A stretch of 11,318 bases of DNA from JBHHYR01 sp046757585. GTDB lineage: Bacteria; Desulfobacterota; Binatia; HRBIN30. The translations under genes were made by a program, and so were the position numbers. The stretch is taken from positions 1 through 11,318 of the forward strand of contig JBHHYR010000125.1 of NCBI GenBank assembly GCA_046757585.1. The letters are read 5' to 3'. This document shows, piece by piece, positions 1 through 6,814 of the stretch. Within the stretch, counting starts at the first letter, position 1. The number at the start of each line of letters is the position of its first letter. The notes below the pieces were generated by a model. That model saw only the letters and a program-made list of their open reading frames with translations. It was not told where the DNA came from and made no database searches.

Positions 1-39
1 GGGGGCGCGACAACGGCACGTGCTTCCAGGACGCGCGGC

Positions 40-159
40 CTATTTCGGCGGCTGTTTCAATCGTTCGATCAAGGCTAGCACGGGCTCGAACGCGGATTCA
101 ACACGAAGGAAGCTGGCACTGCCTTTCTGGTGCGAGGGTCCGCTGATCACGGCGCGCAC
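40..159 (-). CDS. Doubtful 39-residue small ORF
   Basis: A GTG-initiated minus-strand frame of 39 codons ends at TAG (40-42); an in-frame stop lies just upstream (172-174). The predicted peptide begins MRAVISGPSHQKG and ends in a plausible amphipathic stretch, EPVLALIERLKQPPK. A GAGG lies about 10 nt before the GTG, which is a long spacing. I recognise no family. It is listed because it is the most protein-like frame in the otherwise empty left 287 bases. It could equally be chance, or the degraded end of a longer gene. Confidence is low. Confidence 0.18.
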   Translation of the reverse strand: MRAVISGPSHQKGSASFLRVESAFEPVLALIERLKQPPK

Positions 160-252
160 GCCGCGTTTTCCTCAGCAAACTACAGTGCTTCGTGCGGAAA
201 CGCGAACTGGAGGGAAGGCGGGCAGACACGCTGAGAGAAACGTCTCGCGGTT

Positions 253-281
253 TTGAATCTGCGTGTTCCGGGCACTACAAT
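253..281 (+). promoter_or_regulatory. Sigma70-type promoter of the HEAT gene
   Basis: TTGAAT (253-258) and TACAAT (276-281) are separated by exactly 17 bp, a near-consensus housekeeping promoter. Transcription would start about 7 nt after the -10 box, at or next to the GTG at 288. That implies a leaderless or nearly leaderless mRNA. No Shine-Dalgarno could fit between the -10 box and the GTG. Confidence 0.6.
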
Positions 282-287
282 CGACGC

Positions 288-1721
288 GTGCCTATCGGAC
301 GCTTGGCCTGGCTGACGGTAACCGCACTGGTGACCGCGGGACTTTCTTGCAATCGCCCTGTCTCGGAGAATGAGGTTGATATGGCCGCTCTGCTGCCACG
401 CCTGGCGAAGGGATCGCCGGCTGAGCAGCTCGCTGCGCTCGAGTCCCTTTCCACCGTGGAACCTACGGCGCTGCCTCCCGGCACACCTGACCCTGCGGCA
501 GCAGTGCGCCCTTTTCTTGAAGCCGCCGATCCTGTCATGGCAGCCAAGGCAGGCGATTTGCTGGCGCACTGGGGCGACCGGGCAGCCACCCCAGGGTTGA
601 TCCAGCTCCTGGGTGCCGCCGAACCTCTGATCCGACTGTCAGCGGCAACGTCCCTAGCGGCGCTTGCCGATCCGGCCGCAGCGAACGCGCTTGCGGGCGC
701 CACTACTGATCTCGACGCGAACGTGCGTGCGGAAGCGTGCGTGGCGCTGGGCACCATAGAGCAGCCCGGCGCTGCAGCGGCCCTACGGGCGCGGCTTGTC
801 GACACGGACGGTGCCGTGCGCGCAGCCGCGGCCGACGCGCTCGGCAAGCTCCGACGTGATCGGGATGTTCCCCGCTTGCTTTCTCTCTTGCGGGATCCCC
901 AGCCAGGCGTGGTGAGCGCGGCAGCACGAGGGCTCGGCCGTATGGGCGATCAACGTGCCGTGGCGCCGTTGATTGCGTTGCTCAAGGACGTGAGGCCCCC
1001 GATTCGATATGCGGCTGCCTCGGCGCTTGGTCAGCTGGGTGATCGCGCTGCTGTCGGACCGCTGACCAGGATGCTTGCAGACGACGATCTGGCACAGCGG
1101 GTGGCAGTGCTGAATGCGCTGCGATCTCTTGGCGACGCGGCAGCGATCCCGGCGGTGCTCGACGTGGCCGCTGACGGGAATCCCCTGCTGGCGAAACGGA
1201 TACCGTTCGTCCTCGCCGGGCTCTACGATCCCGAGCGACACGCGGCGTTCGCGGCAAGGTTCCAAGACGCTAACGGGAACGTGCGTGGGGCTGTGGCACT
1301 GGCGCTGGGCGTCGTGGGCGATGCACGTGCGTTACCACTCCTCAAGCAGGCATTGGTGGATCCTGTCCCCAGCGTACGGAAGGACACCGTTCAGGCTCTC
1401 TCGTTTGTCTGTCGAGCGGACTGTACGCGGCTGCTGCGTCCGGTCGCAGAGCATGACCCAGACCCGGAGGTGCGGGAAGCGGCAGGTATCGGGCTGGCCC
1501 TCGCTCAAGGGGTAGCCGCGCCGGGAGTGCTCAGGCGACTGGTGGGCGGACTGAGCCATCCCGAGATACCCGTCCGTTCCTACGCGGCCGAGGGCCTTGG
1601 GTTGCTCGGTGCGAGCCGCGCGCTAGAGCCCCTACGAAAGGCCGCCTACACGGATTCCGACCCGAAGGTCCGACTGAAGGCGCAGGTGGCAGTATTGCGG
1701 CTGACAAATCCGAATATCTGA
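288..1721 (+). CDS. HEAT-repeat protein with lipoprotein-like N-terminus
   Basis: The 477-residue product is almost entirely tandem HEAT/PBS-lyase-like helical repeats of about 31 residues from roughly residue 65 to the C-terminus. Recurring units have the form VRxxAAxALGxLGDxxAVxPLxxLL, as in AAASALGQLGDRAAVGPL. Such solenoids are protein-interaction scaffolds; no catalytic domain is visible. The frame is open back to 192, but I chose GTG 288. From there the protein opens with MPIGRLAWLTVTALVTAGLSC, a short basic start, a hydrophobic segment and then Cys: a signal peptide with an imperfect lipobox (Gly-Leu-Ser-Cys, lacking the usual Leu at -3). A promoter lies immediately upstream. It is probably exported and lipid-anchored at the envelope. 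Its partner is unknown. It is co-directional with the next gene but separated by a 180-bp gap containing a second promoter-like box, so it is probably a separate transcription unit. Confidence 0.85.
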   Translation: MPIGRLAWLTVTALVTAGLSCNRPVSENEVDMAALLPRLAKGSPAEQLAALESLSTVEPTALPPGTPDPAAAVRPFLEAADPVMAAKAGDLLAHWGDRAATPGLIQLLGAAEPLIRLSAATSLAALADPAAANALAGATTDLDANVRAEACVALGTIEQPGAAAALRARLVDTDGAVRAAAADALGKLRRDRDVPRLLSLLRDPQPGVVSAAARGLGRMGDQRAVAPLIALLKDVRPPIRYAAASALGQLGDRAAVGPLTRMLADDDLAQRVAVLNALRSLGDAAAIPAVLDVAADGNPLLAKRIPFVLAGLYDPERHAAFAARFQDANGNVRGAVALALGVVGDARALPLLKQALVDPVPSVRKDTVQALSFVCRADCTRLLRPVAEHDPDPEVREAAGIGLALAQGVAAPGVLRRLVGGLSHPEIPVRSYAAEGLGLLGASRALEPLRKAAYTDSDPKVRLKAQVAVLRLTNPNI

Positions 1722-1797
1722 GGGGGCTCCCACGGTGGCCTTCTTGAGTGAATGCCAGGTTCTGAACTCACACGGGCGAGTGGGTGTACTCAACAGA

Positions 1798-1822
1798 GCC
1801 TGCACCCTCGTGCAAAGCAGGC
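1798..1822 (+). terminator. Weak hairpin after the HEAT gene
   Basis: Two mutually exclusive stems are possible: GCCTGC (1798-1803) with GCAGGC (1817-1822), or the tighter TGCAC (1801-1805) with GTGCA (1810-1814) around a CCTC loop. There is no T-tract, so this would be at best a weak or Rho-assisted terminator. It sits in the 180-bp gap between the HEAT gene and the GT2 gene. Confidence 0.25.
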
Positions 1823-1888
1823 ATGGTAGCGATCCGTACGTGTCACCTGCTGGACATCGAGCCGGATATTCTCACGGCGCGCTTCGGC

Positions 1889-1894
1889 TACAAT
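1889..1894 (+). promoter_or_regulatory. -10 box TACAAT immediately before the GT2 gene
   Basis: TACAAT is the same hexamer used 1.6 kb upstream for the HEAT gene. It ends 7 nt before ATG 1902, again predicting transcription starting at the initiation codon. No good -35 box is visible at 16-18 bp spacing, so confidence is lower than for the HEAT promoter. Confidence 0.4.
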
Positions 1895-1901
1895 GGCCAC
1901 G

Positions 1902-2867
1902 ATGTCGCATGGAATCCCGCCTTGCGCCCGGCTGGTTGCAGCGCCAGTGACCTTGCCGGCAGTTACCGCCGTAGTGCTCAACTGGCACGGCCGCGCGGAC
2001 ACCCTCGCGTGCCTGCAGGCCCTCGCCGCGCAGGCGTACCCCAATTGCTCGCTGGTGCTGGTTGACAATGGCTGCGCAGACTTTACGGCCGCTGAGGTGG
2101 CCGCTCAGGTTGCCGGAGCACAGTACCTGCGGACGGACACCAACCTGGGTTTTGCGGGAGGAGCCAACCTGGGTATGCGTCACGCCCTGCACGCCGGCGC
2201 AGACTACGTGTGGTTCCTGAACAACGATGCGCGTCCTGGCTCCGATGCCCTGAGGGAATTGGTCGCGGTTGCGGCGCGCGAGCCCGCAATCGGCATCGCT
2301 GGTGCCAAGATTCTGCAGTCGCAGGCCCCGCACCGGCTTGATTCGATTGCGCTCGACGTCAACCTCCGCACCGGCCGCCTGTATCTCCGGGGTCACGATG
2401 AAATTGACGCGGGTCAGTATGACCACGTGACCCGGGTACAAGCGGTGAGTGGGTGCGCGATGCTGGTGCGCCGGGCGGCGTGCGAGCGCTTGCAGGGGTT
2501 CGATGACGCCTTCTTTGCATACCTCGAAGATGCCGACCTCTGCATGCGAGCACACGCGGCGGGGTTCCAGGTCATCGCCGTCCCCCGAGCGCAGGTCTTC
2601 CATAACCGTGCGGTCGCCATGGGACGGAGACAGTCACGCTCGAGCCTGTACTACACGGCACGCAATCACCTGCTGCTCATGCAGCGCTATGGCCAGGGGG
2701 CAGGACTGCTGCGGGGGTTGCGGGTCATGAGCGTGGTGGCCCTGAACATGGCTTACGCGATCCGTGGTGAACCAGGCGAGCGTAGCGCACGCCTGCGTGC
2801 CGTCTTTTCAGGGATCCGTGACTACCACCGCGGTGTCGTTGGGGCAGGGGTGTTCGCCGAGCACTGA
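1902..2867 (+). CDS. Family 2 glycosyltransferase (rhamnosyltransferase-like)
   Basis: The 321-residue GT-A enzyme transfers a sugar from a nucleotide donor to a growing cytoplasmic glycan. After about 20 residues comes the GT2 opening strand (VTAVVLNWHGRADTLACL), then LVLVDNG near residues 52-57, NLGFAGGANLG (81-91), and the metal/nucleotide-binding FLNNDARPG (NND at 107-109). Next are a VSGCAMLVRR segment and the FFAYLEDADLCMR motif (Glu209-Asp210), typical of COG1216/rhamnosyltransferase-type enzymes. Length is normal for that group, and there is no transmembrane anchor. An in-frame ATG at 1893 overlaps the putative -10 box, so I prefer ATG 1902. No Shine-Dalgarno is seen. The gene converges on the ABC exporter operon with a 46-bp gap. 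Sugar specificity cannot be read from sequence. Confidence 0.88.
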   Translation: MSHGIPPCARLVAAPVTLPAVTAVVLNWHGRADTLACLQALAAQAYPNCSLVLVDNGCADFTAAEVAAQVAGAQYLRTDTNLGFAGGANLGMRHALHAGADYVWFLNNDARPGSDALRELVAVAAREPAIGIAGAKILQSQAPHRLDSIALDVNLRTGRLYLRGHDEIDAGQYDHVTRVQAVSGCAMLVRRAACERLQGFDDAFFAYLEDADLCMRAHAAGFQVIAVPRAQVFHNRAVAMGRRQSRSSLYYTARNHLLLMQRYGQGAGLLRGLRVMSVVALNMAYAIRGEPGERSARLRAVFSGIRDYHRGVVGAGVFAEH

Positions 2868-2897
2868 TCTTCCAGGAGTCGTGACAGCACTGGTGCA

Positions 2898-2911
2898 CGG
2901 GGCGGTCCCCG
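2898..2911. terminator. Short GC hairpin between convergent genes
   Basis: CGGGG-CGGT-CCCCG forms a 5-bp stem with a 4-nt loop, preceded by a small GCAC-TG-GTGC palindrome at about 2887-2896. It lies in the 46-bp gap between the GT2 stop and the ATPase stop, the expected place for a shared terminator. No T-tract is present on either strand. Confidence 0.3.
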
Positions 2912-2913
2912 CG

Positions 2914-3678
2914 TCAGCCACGCTCACCCGCTGCCGCCGGGACTGGGGTTTCACCAACCAGCGTGTGATAGCGTGCGATCATGTCGGTGGCGGAGCCGCT
3001 GGCCACGACGCGGCCGGCGTTGAGAAGGATGACGCGGTCGCAGAAACGCTCCACCTCGTCCAGGTTGTGACTGACCAATACCACAGTCTTGCGGCGGCGC
3101 TTGAAGTCGACGAACGTGTCCAGACACTTGCGCTGGAACACCGCGTCCCCGACCGCCAGGATCTCGTCCAGCAAGATAATGTCACTGTCCGCTTGCAATG
3201 CTGTGGCGAAGCCTAGCCGCATGGCCATGCCGGTGGAGAGGCTCTTCAGCTTCGCGTCGCGAAACCGTTCGAGCTCGGCGAATGCAATCGCCTGCTCGAT
3301 CCGCGTTCCGACCTCGCGACGCGGGTACCCGAGCACGGCCGCGTAGAGCGCGACGTTTTCGGACACGGTGAGCTCCGGACTGAAACCGAGGCCAAGCTCG
3401 AGGAACTCGCACAACGATCCCTCCACCCGTACGTAGCCGGCGTCGGGAACCAGCAAGCCAGCGATGACCTTTAACAAGGTAGACTTTCCCGAGCCGTTGC
3501 GGCCGATGATCCCGGCGAACTGGCCATGAGGCACCTCGAGGTCGACACCACACAGGGCCTCGAAGCGCTCGTAGGCGGCAGGCCGAAAGATGTTCAGCAC
3601 CCGCTCGGCGAGTGTGGTGTGTCGTTCGTGGGGGATCCGGAAGGTTTTGTGGATGCCCGATACCGTGATGGCAGCCAT
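2914..3678 (-). CDS. wzt: Polysaccharide ABC exporter ATP-binding protein (Wzt/TagH type)
   Basis: The 254-residue nucleotide-binding subunit powers export of a lipid-linked polysaccharide across the inner membrane with the adjacent permease. Visible motifs are Walker A GRNGSGKST (59-67), a FLELGLGFSPELT Q-loop-region segment typical of the Wzt/TagH/KpsT group (92-104), signature LSTGM (147-151, a normal variant of LSGGQ in this group), Walker B IILLDE (167-172) and the H-loop VSHN (His204). The protein ends soon after the ATPase core. It therefore lacks the C-terminal carbohydrate-binding domain of long Wzt proteins that select capped O-antigen, and resembles short Wzt/TagH proteins. The start is ATG 3678, whose A is also the last base of the permease TGA, so translation is probably coupled. 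The frame stays open further upstream but there it only shadows the permease. The symbol reflects family level; the exported polymer is unknown. Confidence 0.92.
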   Translation of the reverse strand: MAAITVSGIHKTFRIPHERHTTLAERVLNIFRPAAYERFEALCGVDLEVPHGQFAGIIGRNGSGKSTLLKVIAGLLVPDAGYVRVEGSLCEFLELGLGFSPELTVSENVALYAAVLGYPRREVGTRIEQAIAFAELERFRDAKLKSLSTGMAMRLGFATALQADSDIILLDEILAVGDAVFQRKCLDTFVDFKRRRKTVVLVSHNLDEVERFCDRVILLNAGRVVASGSATDMIARYHTLVGETPVPAAAGERG

Positions 3679-4532
3679 CAGAAATGTTCGACCACCCGCG
3701 CCTGCAGCCGGCGGAAGACCACTGCACCCATGACACACACCACCGCCGCTGCCAGGGTGGTGAGCGCGAGCCCCCGCACGCCCGGCCACAGGCCGTAGAC
3801 CACCGCCTTGCGGCTGTCTCCGATCAGCCGTGCCACCGGGTTGCACCAGAAGAGCCAGCGCCAGTGCGGCGGAATCATTTCCTCCGAGTAGATGATGGGA
3901 GTTACCCAGAACCCAACCTGCAGCGCAATGCCCCAGAGGTAGCCAACGTCTCGAAAACGGACGTACAGAGGGGATAGGAGGAGGGAGACGCCCAGGGTCA
4001 GTGCCGCCAGGTCGATGAGCAGGAGCGGAAAGCACGCTGCTGCTGCCGTGAACTGTGTGCCCGTGGCCCGCAGCACGATCAGCAGCACCGCCAGGTTGAT
4101 TACGAATGTCAGTCCTGCACTCAGGAGCGCCGAGTACACCACGACCTGCCGTGGCAGGACCATCTTGGACAGGATGTCGGCCCGCGCGAGCAGCGACGCT
4201 GTCCCGTTGGCGGAGCCTTCGGAGAAGAAGTTCCACATCACGACGCTCAGCAACAGGAACCCAGTGTAATTGGGGATCGGAAAGCGCATGAACACCGAGA
4301 AGACCACGTAGTAGAGGCCGAAAAACATGAGCGGGTTGATGACCGACCAGGTGTAACCCAGGGCCGAGCTGGTGTAGCGAATCTTGAAATCCTTCAGCGC
4401 AAACTGCAGAACGAGCCACGCCTGTGCGCCGCGCCGGCGCGCCACGCCGCGCCGGACGCCCCGAGGTGATACCCAGGTGACCGCCAGGGGTGCCGGTGCG
4501 CTCCCGCCTGTCGCGCCTCCCGCAGCGTTCAT
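3678..4532 (-). CDS. wzm: Polysaccharide ABC exporter permease (Wzm/TagG, ABC-2 type)
   Basis: The 284-residue integral membrane protein forms the channel for glycan export with the ATPase encoded next. Family landmarks are the amphipathic coupling stretch LKDFKIRYTSSALGYTWSVINPL (residues 46-68), a hydrophobic segment around 68-82, the conserved WNFFSEGS (100-107) and LPRQVVVYSALLSAG (126-140). The second half has helices around 140-156 and 166-188, and the diagnostic YVRFRDVGYLWGIALQVGFW and TPIIYSEEMIP segments (190-221) followed by NP (231-232). About six transmembrane helices are expected. The frame extends upstream to 4958, but only as a shadow of the GT4 gene. ATG 4532 is preceded by AGGA (4537-4540) and falls 37 bp after the GT4 stop. 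Its N-terminal 35 residues are Ala/Gly/Arg-rich and longer than usual, so a slightly later start is possible. Confidence 0.9.
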   Translation of the reverse strand: MNAAGGATGGSAPAPLAVTWVSPRGVRRGVARRRGAQAWLVLQFALKDFKIRYTSSALGYTWSVINPLMFFGLYYVVFSVFMRFPIPNYTGFLLLSVVMWNFFSEGSANGTASLLARADILSKMVLPRQVVVYSALLSAGLTFVINLAVLLIVLRATGTQFTAAAACFPLLLIDLAALTLGVSLLLSPLYVRFRDVGYLWGIALQVGFWVTPIIYSEEMIPPHWRWLFWCNPVARLIGDSRKAVVYGLWPGVRGLALTTLAAAVVCVMGAVVFRRLQARVVEHF

Positions 4533-4569
4533 CGGATCCTGTTCCGCATGTGCGAGCTCAAACCACACC

Positions 4570-5778
4570 TCACGTGCTTTTCCAAGGTTGTGTGCCGCCA
4601 GCCTGCCGCGCCCTGTGCGCCAGGACATCACGGTACAGCGCGAGTGTCTGCCCGGCAACGCGATCCCATCCGAGGTGCTCCCGGATGTACTGCTGGCCGC
4701 GGGTGACCAGCTCCGCACGCCACGTTGGGTCACCGAGCAAGGCCGACAATGCTGTCGCCAAGGCACCCGGGTCCCCGTAGGGGACGAGCACACCGCCACC
4801 CGCTGCCTGGACCATTTCACCACAACCCGAGTCGTCGCAGACGACGGGCGGCGTGCCGCAGATGAGTGATTCGAACGGAACCAGGCCGAAGATTTCGTCG
4901 GCTGATGGGTAGGCAACGACATCCGCATCGACATAGGCTGCCAGTTTGTCATTGCCACTCAGCAGCCCCACGAAGCGTACGCGTTCGCTGATACCTAGAT
5001 TTCGGGCCAGCAGGCGTACGGGTTGCTCCGGCATCATGAAATTGCCGGCGACGACGAGCCGAACGTCCCGCGGCAACAGGGCGACGGCACGGAGCAGAAC
5101 GTCTACCCCTTTGCGTGGGGTGATCTTCCCCACGAAGAGCACCAGTGGCTCGCTGCCCAGGCCGTGCTTACGCCGGAAGATGCCTGGGGCAGGCAGATGG
5201 GAGAACTGCTCCAGCGGTACGCCGTTTGGAATGATAGCCACGCGCCCGGCGTCCACGCCAGCGGCCAGGTAGTGTTTCCGCTCGGCTTCCGACACGGCGA
5301 TACAGGCCTGTGCCCTGCGGAGGATGGCTCGGGCGCCGAGCAGATCCGCGCCGCGCTTCAGGGCGAGGTATCGTTCGATTGGTGGTACCGTCCCGTTGCC
5401 GGTAAACACATAGGGCACACCCGCCCGTCGCGCGGGGCCGCACACCAGCGGCTGCAGGAGGTGGCGGTGCGAGTGCAGGTGGACGAGATCGAACTCGGCG
5501 ACATGGCGGCGTGCAAATGGCCGCAGGCCGCGCGGCAGATAGAGCTGGCGGTGATACGCCAGCCAGTTGCTCAGGTTGGGGAACCGGCGCACGCTGATCC
5601 CGTCGACGACGGTGCCCGGTTTGTCCAGGCGCCGCGTCGCCTCCCAGGCGTCCGTCGTCCAGACGGTGACTGCAAGGCCGAGCCGGACGAGCGCGCGGCA
5701 GAGCTCATAGGCGCAACGCGGCATTCCACCATACGACCAGGCGGGGTAGAAGCTTGGGGTGACGTGCAGAATGCGCAA
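4570..5778 (-). CDS. GT4-family glycosyltransferase (GT-B fold)
   Basis: The 402-residue enzyme adds a sugar to a glycan precursor on the cytoplasmic face of the membrane. The N-terminal half starts with MRILHVTPSFYPAWSYGGMP, the usual GT4 opening with a Gly-Gly donor/acceptor loop, followed by FDLVHLHSH (96-104). The C-terminal half carries IPNGV (183-187), LFVGKITPRKGVDVLL (214-229) and the EX7E motif in EIFGLVPFE (Glu295 and Glu303), which holds the donor nucleotide sugar. Length is typical. The start is TTG 5778: an in-frame TGA lies directly before it and AAAGGGG sits 6 nt upstream, while the next Met (residue 19) would delete the conserved opening. It is the first gene of a three-gene operon with the exporter, implying it acts on the exported polymer. 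Acceptor and sugar are not predictable. Confidence 0.9.
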   Translation of the reverse strand: MRILHVTPSFYPAWSYGGMPRCAYELCRALVRLGLAVTVWTTDAWEATRRLDKPGTVVDGISVRRFPNLSNWLAYHRQLYLPRGLRPFARRHVAEFDLVHLHSHRHLLQPLVCGPARRAGVPYVFTGNGTVPPIERYLALKRGADLLGARAILRRAQACIAVSEAERKHYLAAGVDAGRVAIIPNGVPLEQFSHLPAPGIFRRKHGLGSEPLVLFVGKITPRKGVDVLLRAVALLPRDVRLVVAGNFMMPEQPVRLLARNLGISERVRFVGLLSGNDKLAAYVDADVVAYPSADEIFGLVPFESLICGTPPVVCDDSGCGEMVQAAGGGVLVPYGDPGALATALSALLGDPTWRAELVTRGQQYIREHLGWDRVAGQTLALYRDVLAHRARQAGGTQPWKST

Positions 5779-5784
5779 TCACAG

Positions 5785-5791
5785 CCCCTTT
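5785..5791 (-). promoter_or_regulatory. Shine-Dalgarno fixing a TTG start
   Basis: On the minus strand AAAGGGG lies 6 nt before TTG 5778. With the in-frame TGA immediately upstream of the TTG, this decides the start of the GT4 gene in favour of the rare codon. Confidence 0.6.
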
Positions 5792-5854
5792 CGCTAGTTG
5801 GGTATCCCGTATGGCATAACGCCGAAGAAACCAAGAGGCAGGCACGCAAGAGCC

Positions 5855-6643
5855 ATGAGCTACAAGCTACACCTCCCGGTGGTCCAAGACCGTGACTGGA
5901 GCCGGGGTGAGTACTGGCGAGATGAGGATTTCCGAGAGCATCTCGCGCTCTGCGACTGCCAGACGATCGCGACGGTGTTCGCACGCATGCTCCCGAAGGG
6001 GGGGCGCGTCCTGGAAGCCGGCTGCGGTACTGGACGCTGGGTGGTCTGGTTGCAGCGCCACGGTTACCGTGTGAGCGGCATGGACCTAAGCGAGGAGGCT
6101 CTGCGACGGCTGCGGCAACAGGTACCGGGTGCGCCCGTGGCCCAGTCCGATTTGTTTGCCATCCCTGCCGCTGACGCGGTTTTCGATGCCGTGCTCTCGC
6201 TTGGGGTGGTGGAGCATTGGGAAGACGGCCCCCAGCATGCGCTGCGGGAGCTACGCCGGGTTCTCAAACCTGGCGGGTTGCTTTTCCTGTCCGTCCCGTT
6301 CAACAACCTGTTTCGCCGCCTGCTCTTCAACCATGCCCTACGCATCATCGAACGCCTGTTTCGCCGCCGCGGGCGGGCGGTCCAGTTCGCCGAATACCGC
6401 TTCGACCGCCGTGAGGTTGCGGCCTTCCTGCGTCAGGCCGGCTTCCGGCCGCTCGAGTGTTTCATCGATGACTATTCCCCGCCGAAGAGCATTGGACTGG
6501 CCATCGATCTGGCACCGATCTTCGGGGTGCGGGGGCGCACTTGGGAGCTGAACCGCACGGGCCGTGCCGTGCGTCTTGTCTGTGACGCGATCTCGCCGTG
6601 GCTGACCGCCGGCTGTATCCTCTGTGTCGCCCGCGCCGCCTGA
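5855..6643 (+). CDS. Class I SAM-dependent methyltransferase
   Basis: The 262-residue protein transfers a methyl group from S-adenosylmethionine. Motif I is VLEAGCGTG (residues 52-60), the acidic end of strand 2 is in GMDLSEEAL (Asp77), the Methyltransf_11-type segment is FDAVLSLGVVEHWED (110-124) and the post-motif is LKPGGLLFLSVPF (137-149). This matches the UbiE/small-molecule group often found in glycan clusters, where such enzymes methylate sugars. After about residue 150 a basic, helical stretch (FRRLLFNHALRIIERLFRRRGR) might contact membrane or substrate. The frame is open to a TTG at 5798. I chose ATG 5855 because the protein then begins directly with a plausible domain lead-in; only a weak AAGAG precedes it. 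The gene diverges from the GT4 operon and may share a control region with it. Substrate assignment to the glycan is by context only. Confidence 0.85.
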   Translation: MSYKLHLPVVQDRDWSRGEYWRDEDFREHLALCDCQTIATVFARMLPKGGRVLEAGCGTGRWVVWLQRHGYRVSGMDLSEEALRRLRQQVPGAPVAQSDLFAIPAADAVFDAVLSLGVVEHWEDGPQHALRELRRVLKPGGLLFLSVPFNNLFRRLLFNHALRIIERLFRRRGRAVQFAEYRFDRREVAAFLRQAGFRPLECFIDDYSPPKSIGLAIDLAPIFGVRGRTWELNRTGRAVRLVCDAISPWLTAGCILCVARAA

Positions 6644-6695
6644 GCGAGGTGCCACTCAGTACTGCTTTCCAGATATGCGACGGCGTCTGCACTTT

Positions 6696-6730
6696 CCCCC
6701 TCCTTGCCCAACGAGGGGGCAAGGGGAAGG
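6696..6730. terminator. GC-rich hairpin between convergent genes, REP-like
   Basis: CCTTGCCC (6702-6709) pairs perfectly with GGGCAAGG (6717-6724) around a 7-nt loop. Pairing can resume further out as C-rich against G/A-rich arms. It lies between the stops of the converging methyltransferase and SGNH genes, so it may end transcription from both sides. The C-rich/G-rich arms also look like a dispersed intergenic palindromic repeat, which cannot be tested within one window. Confidence 0.45.
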
Positions 6731-6754
6731 TCGCGACCGGCGCACTTCCACAAT

Positions 6755-6774
6755 GCTGAGCGGCTGTGCTCAGC
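6755..6774. terminator. Second hairpin in the convergent gap
   Basis: GCTGAGC (6755-6761) and GCTCAGC (6768-6774) form a perfect 7-bp stem with a 6-nt loop. A 10-bp palindrome GGTCGCGACC (6729-6738) lies just before it. Placed 40 bp past the SGNH hydrolase stop when read on the minus strand, it could act as that gene's terminator, though no T-tract follows. Confidence 0.35.
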
Positions 6775-6814
6775 GCCCTGTCTCCCTGCAGCGCCGTGGT
6801 TGCGTCCGCGAGCG

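Noticed and set aside
147..151. LSTGM variant of the ABC signature read as a defect (ATPase residues 147-151)
   Set aside because: Wzt/TagH/KpsT-type ATPases commonly vary this motif (for example SSGM), so it is normal for the family.
192..287. N-terminal extension of the HEAT protein to an upstream GTG
   Set aside because: It would place 32 polar, Arg-rich residues before the signal-like segment and would lie across the 253-281 promoter; GTG 288 fits better.
3679..4419. Upstream extension of the ATPase frame, adding about 247 residues
   Set aside because: It overlaps the well-supported permease in another frame and has no domain; Wzt-type proteins start right before the ATPase fold.
4533..4958. 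Upstream extension of the permease frame, adding 142 residues
   Set aside because: The extra part is a low-complexity Ser/Arg shadow of the GT4 gene; the ABC-2 permease domain begins after Met 4532.
5798..5854. TTG start for the methyltransferase
   Set aside because: No Shine-Dalgarno precedes it, and the extra 19 residues do not resemble a domain lead-in. It remains possible, but ATG 5855 is simpler.
5023..5895. 290-codon plus-strand ORF
   Set aside because: It is antisense to the GT4 gene and shows no motif; long antisense frames are common at this GC content.
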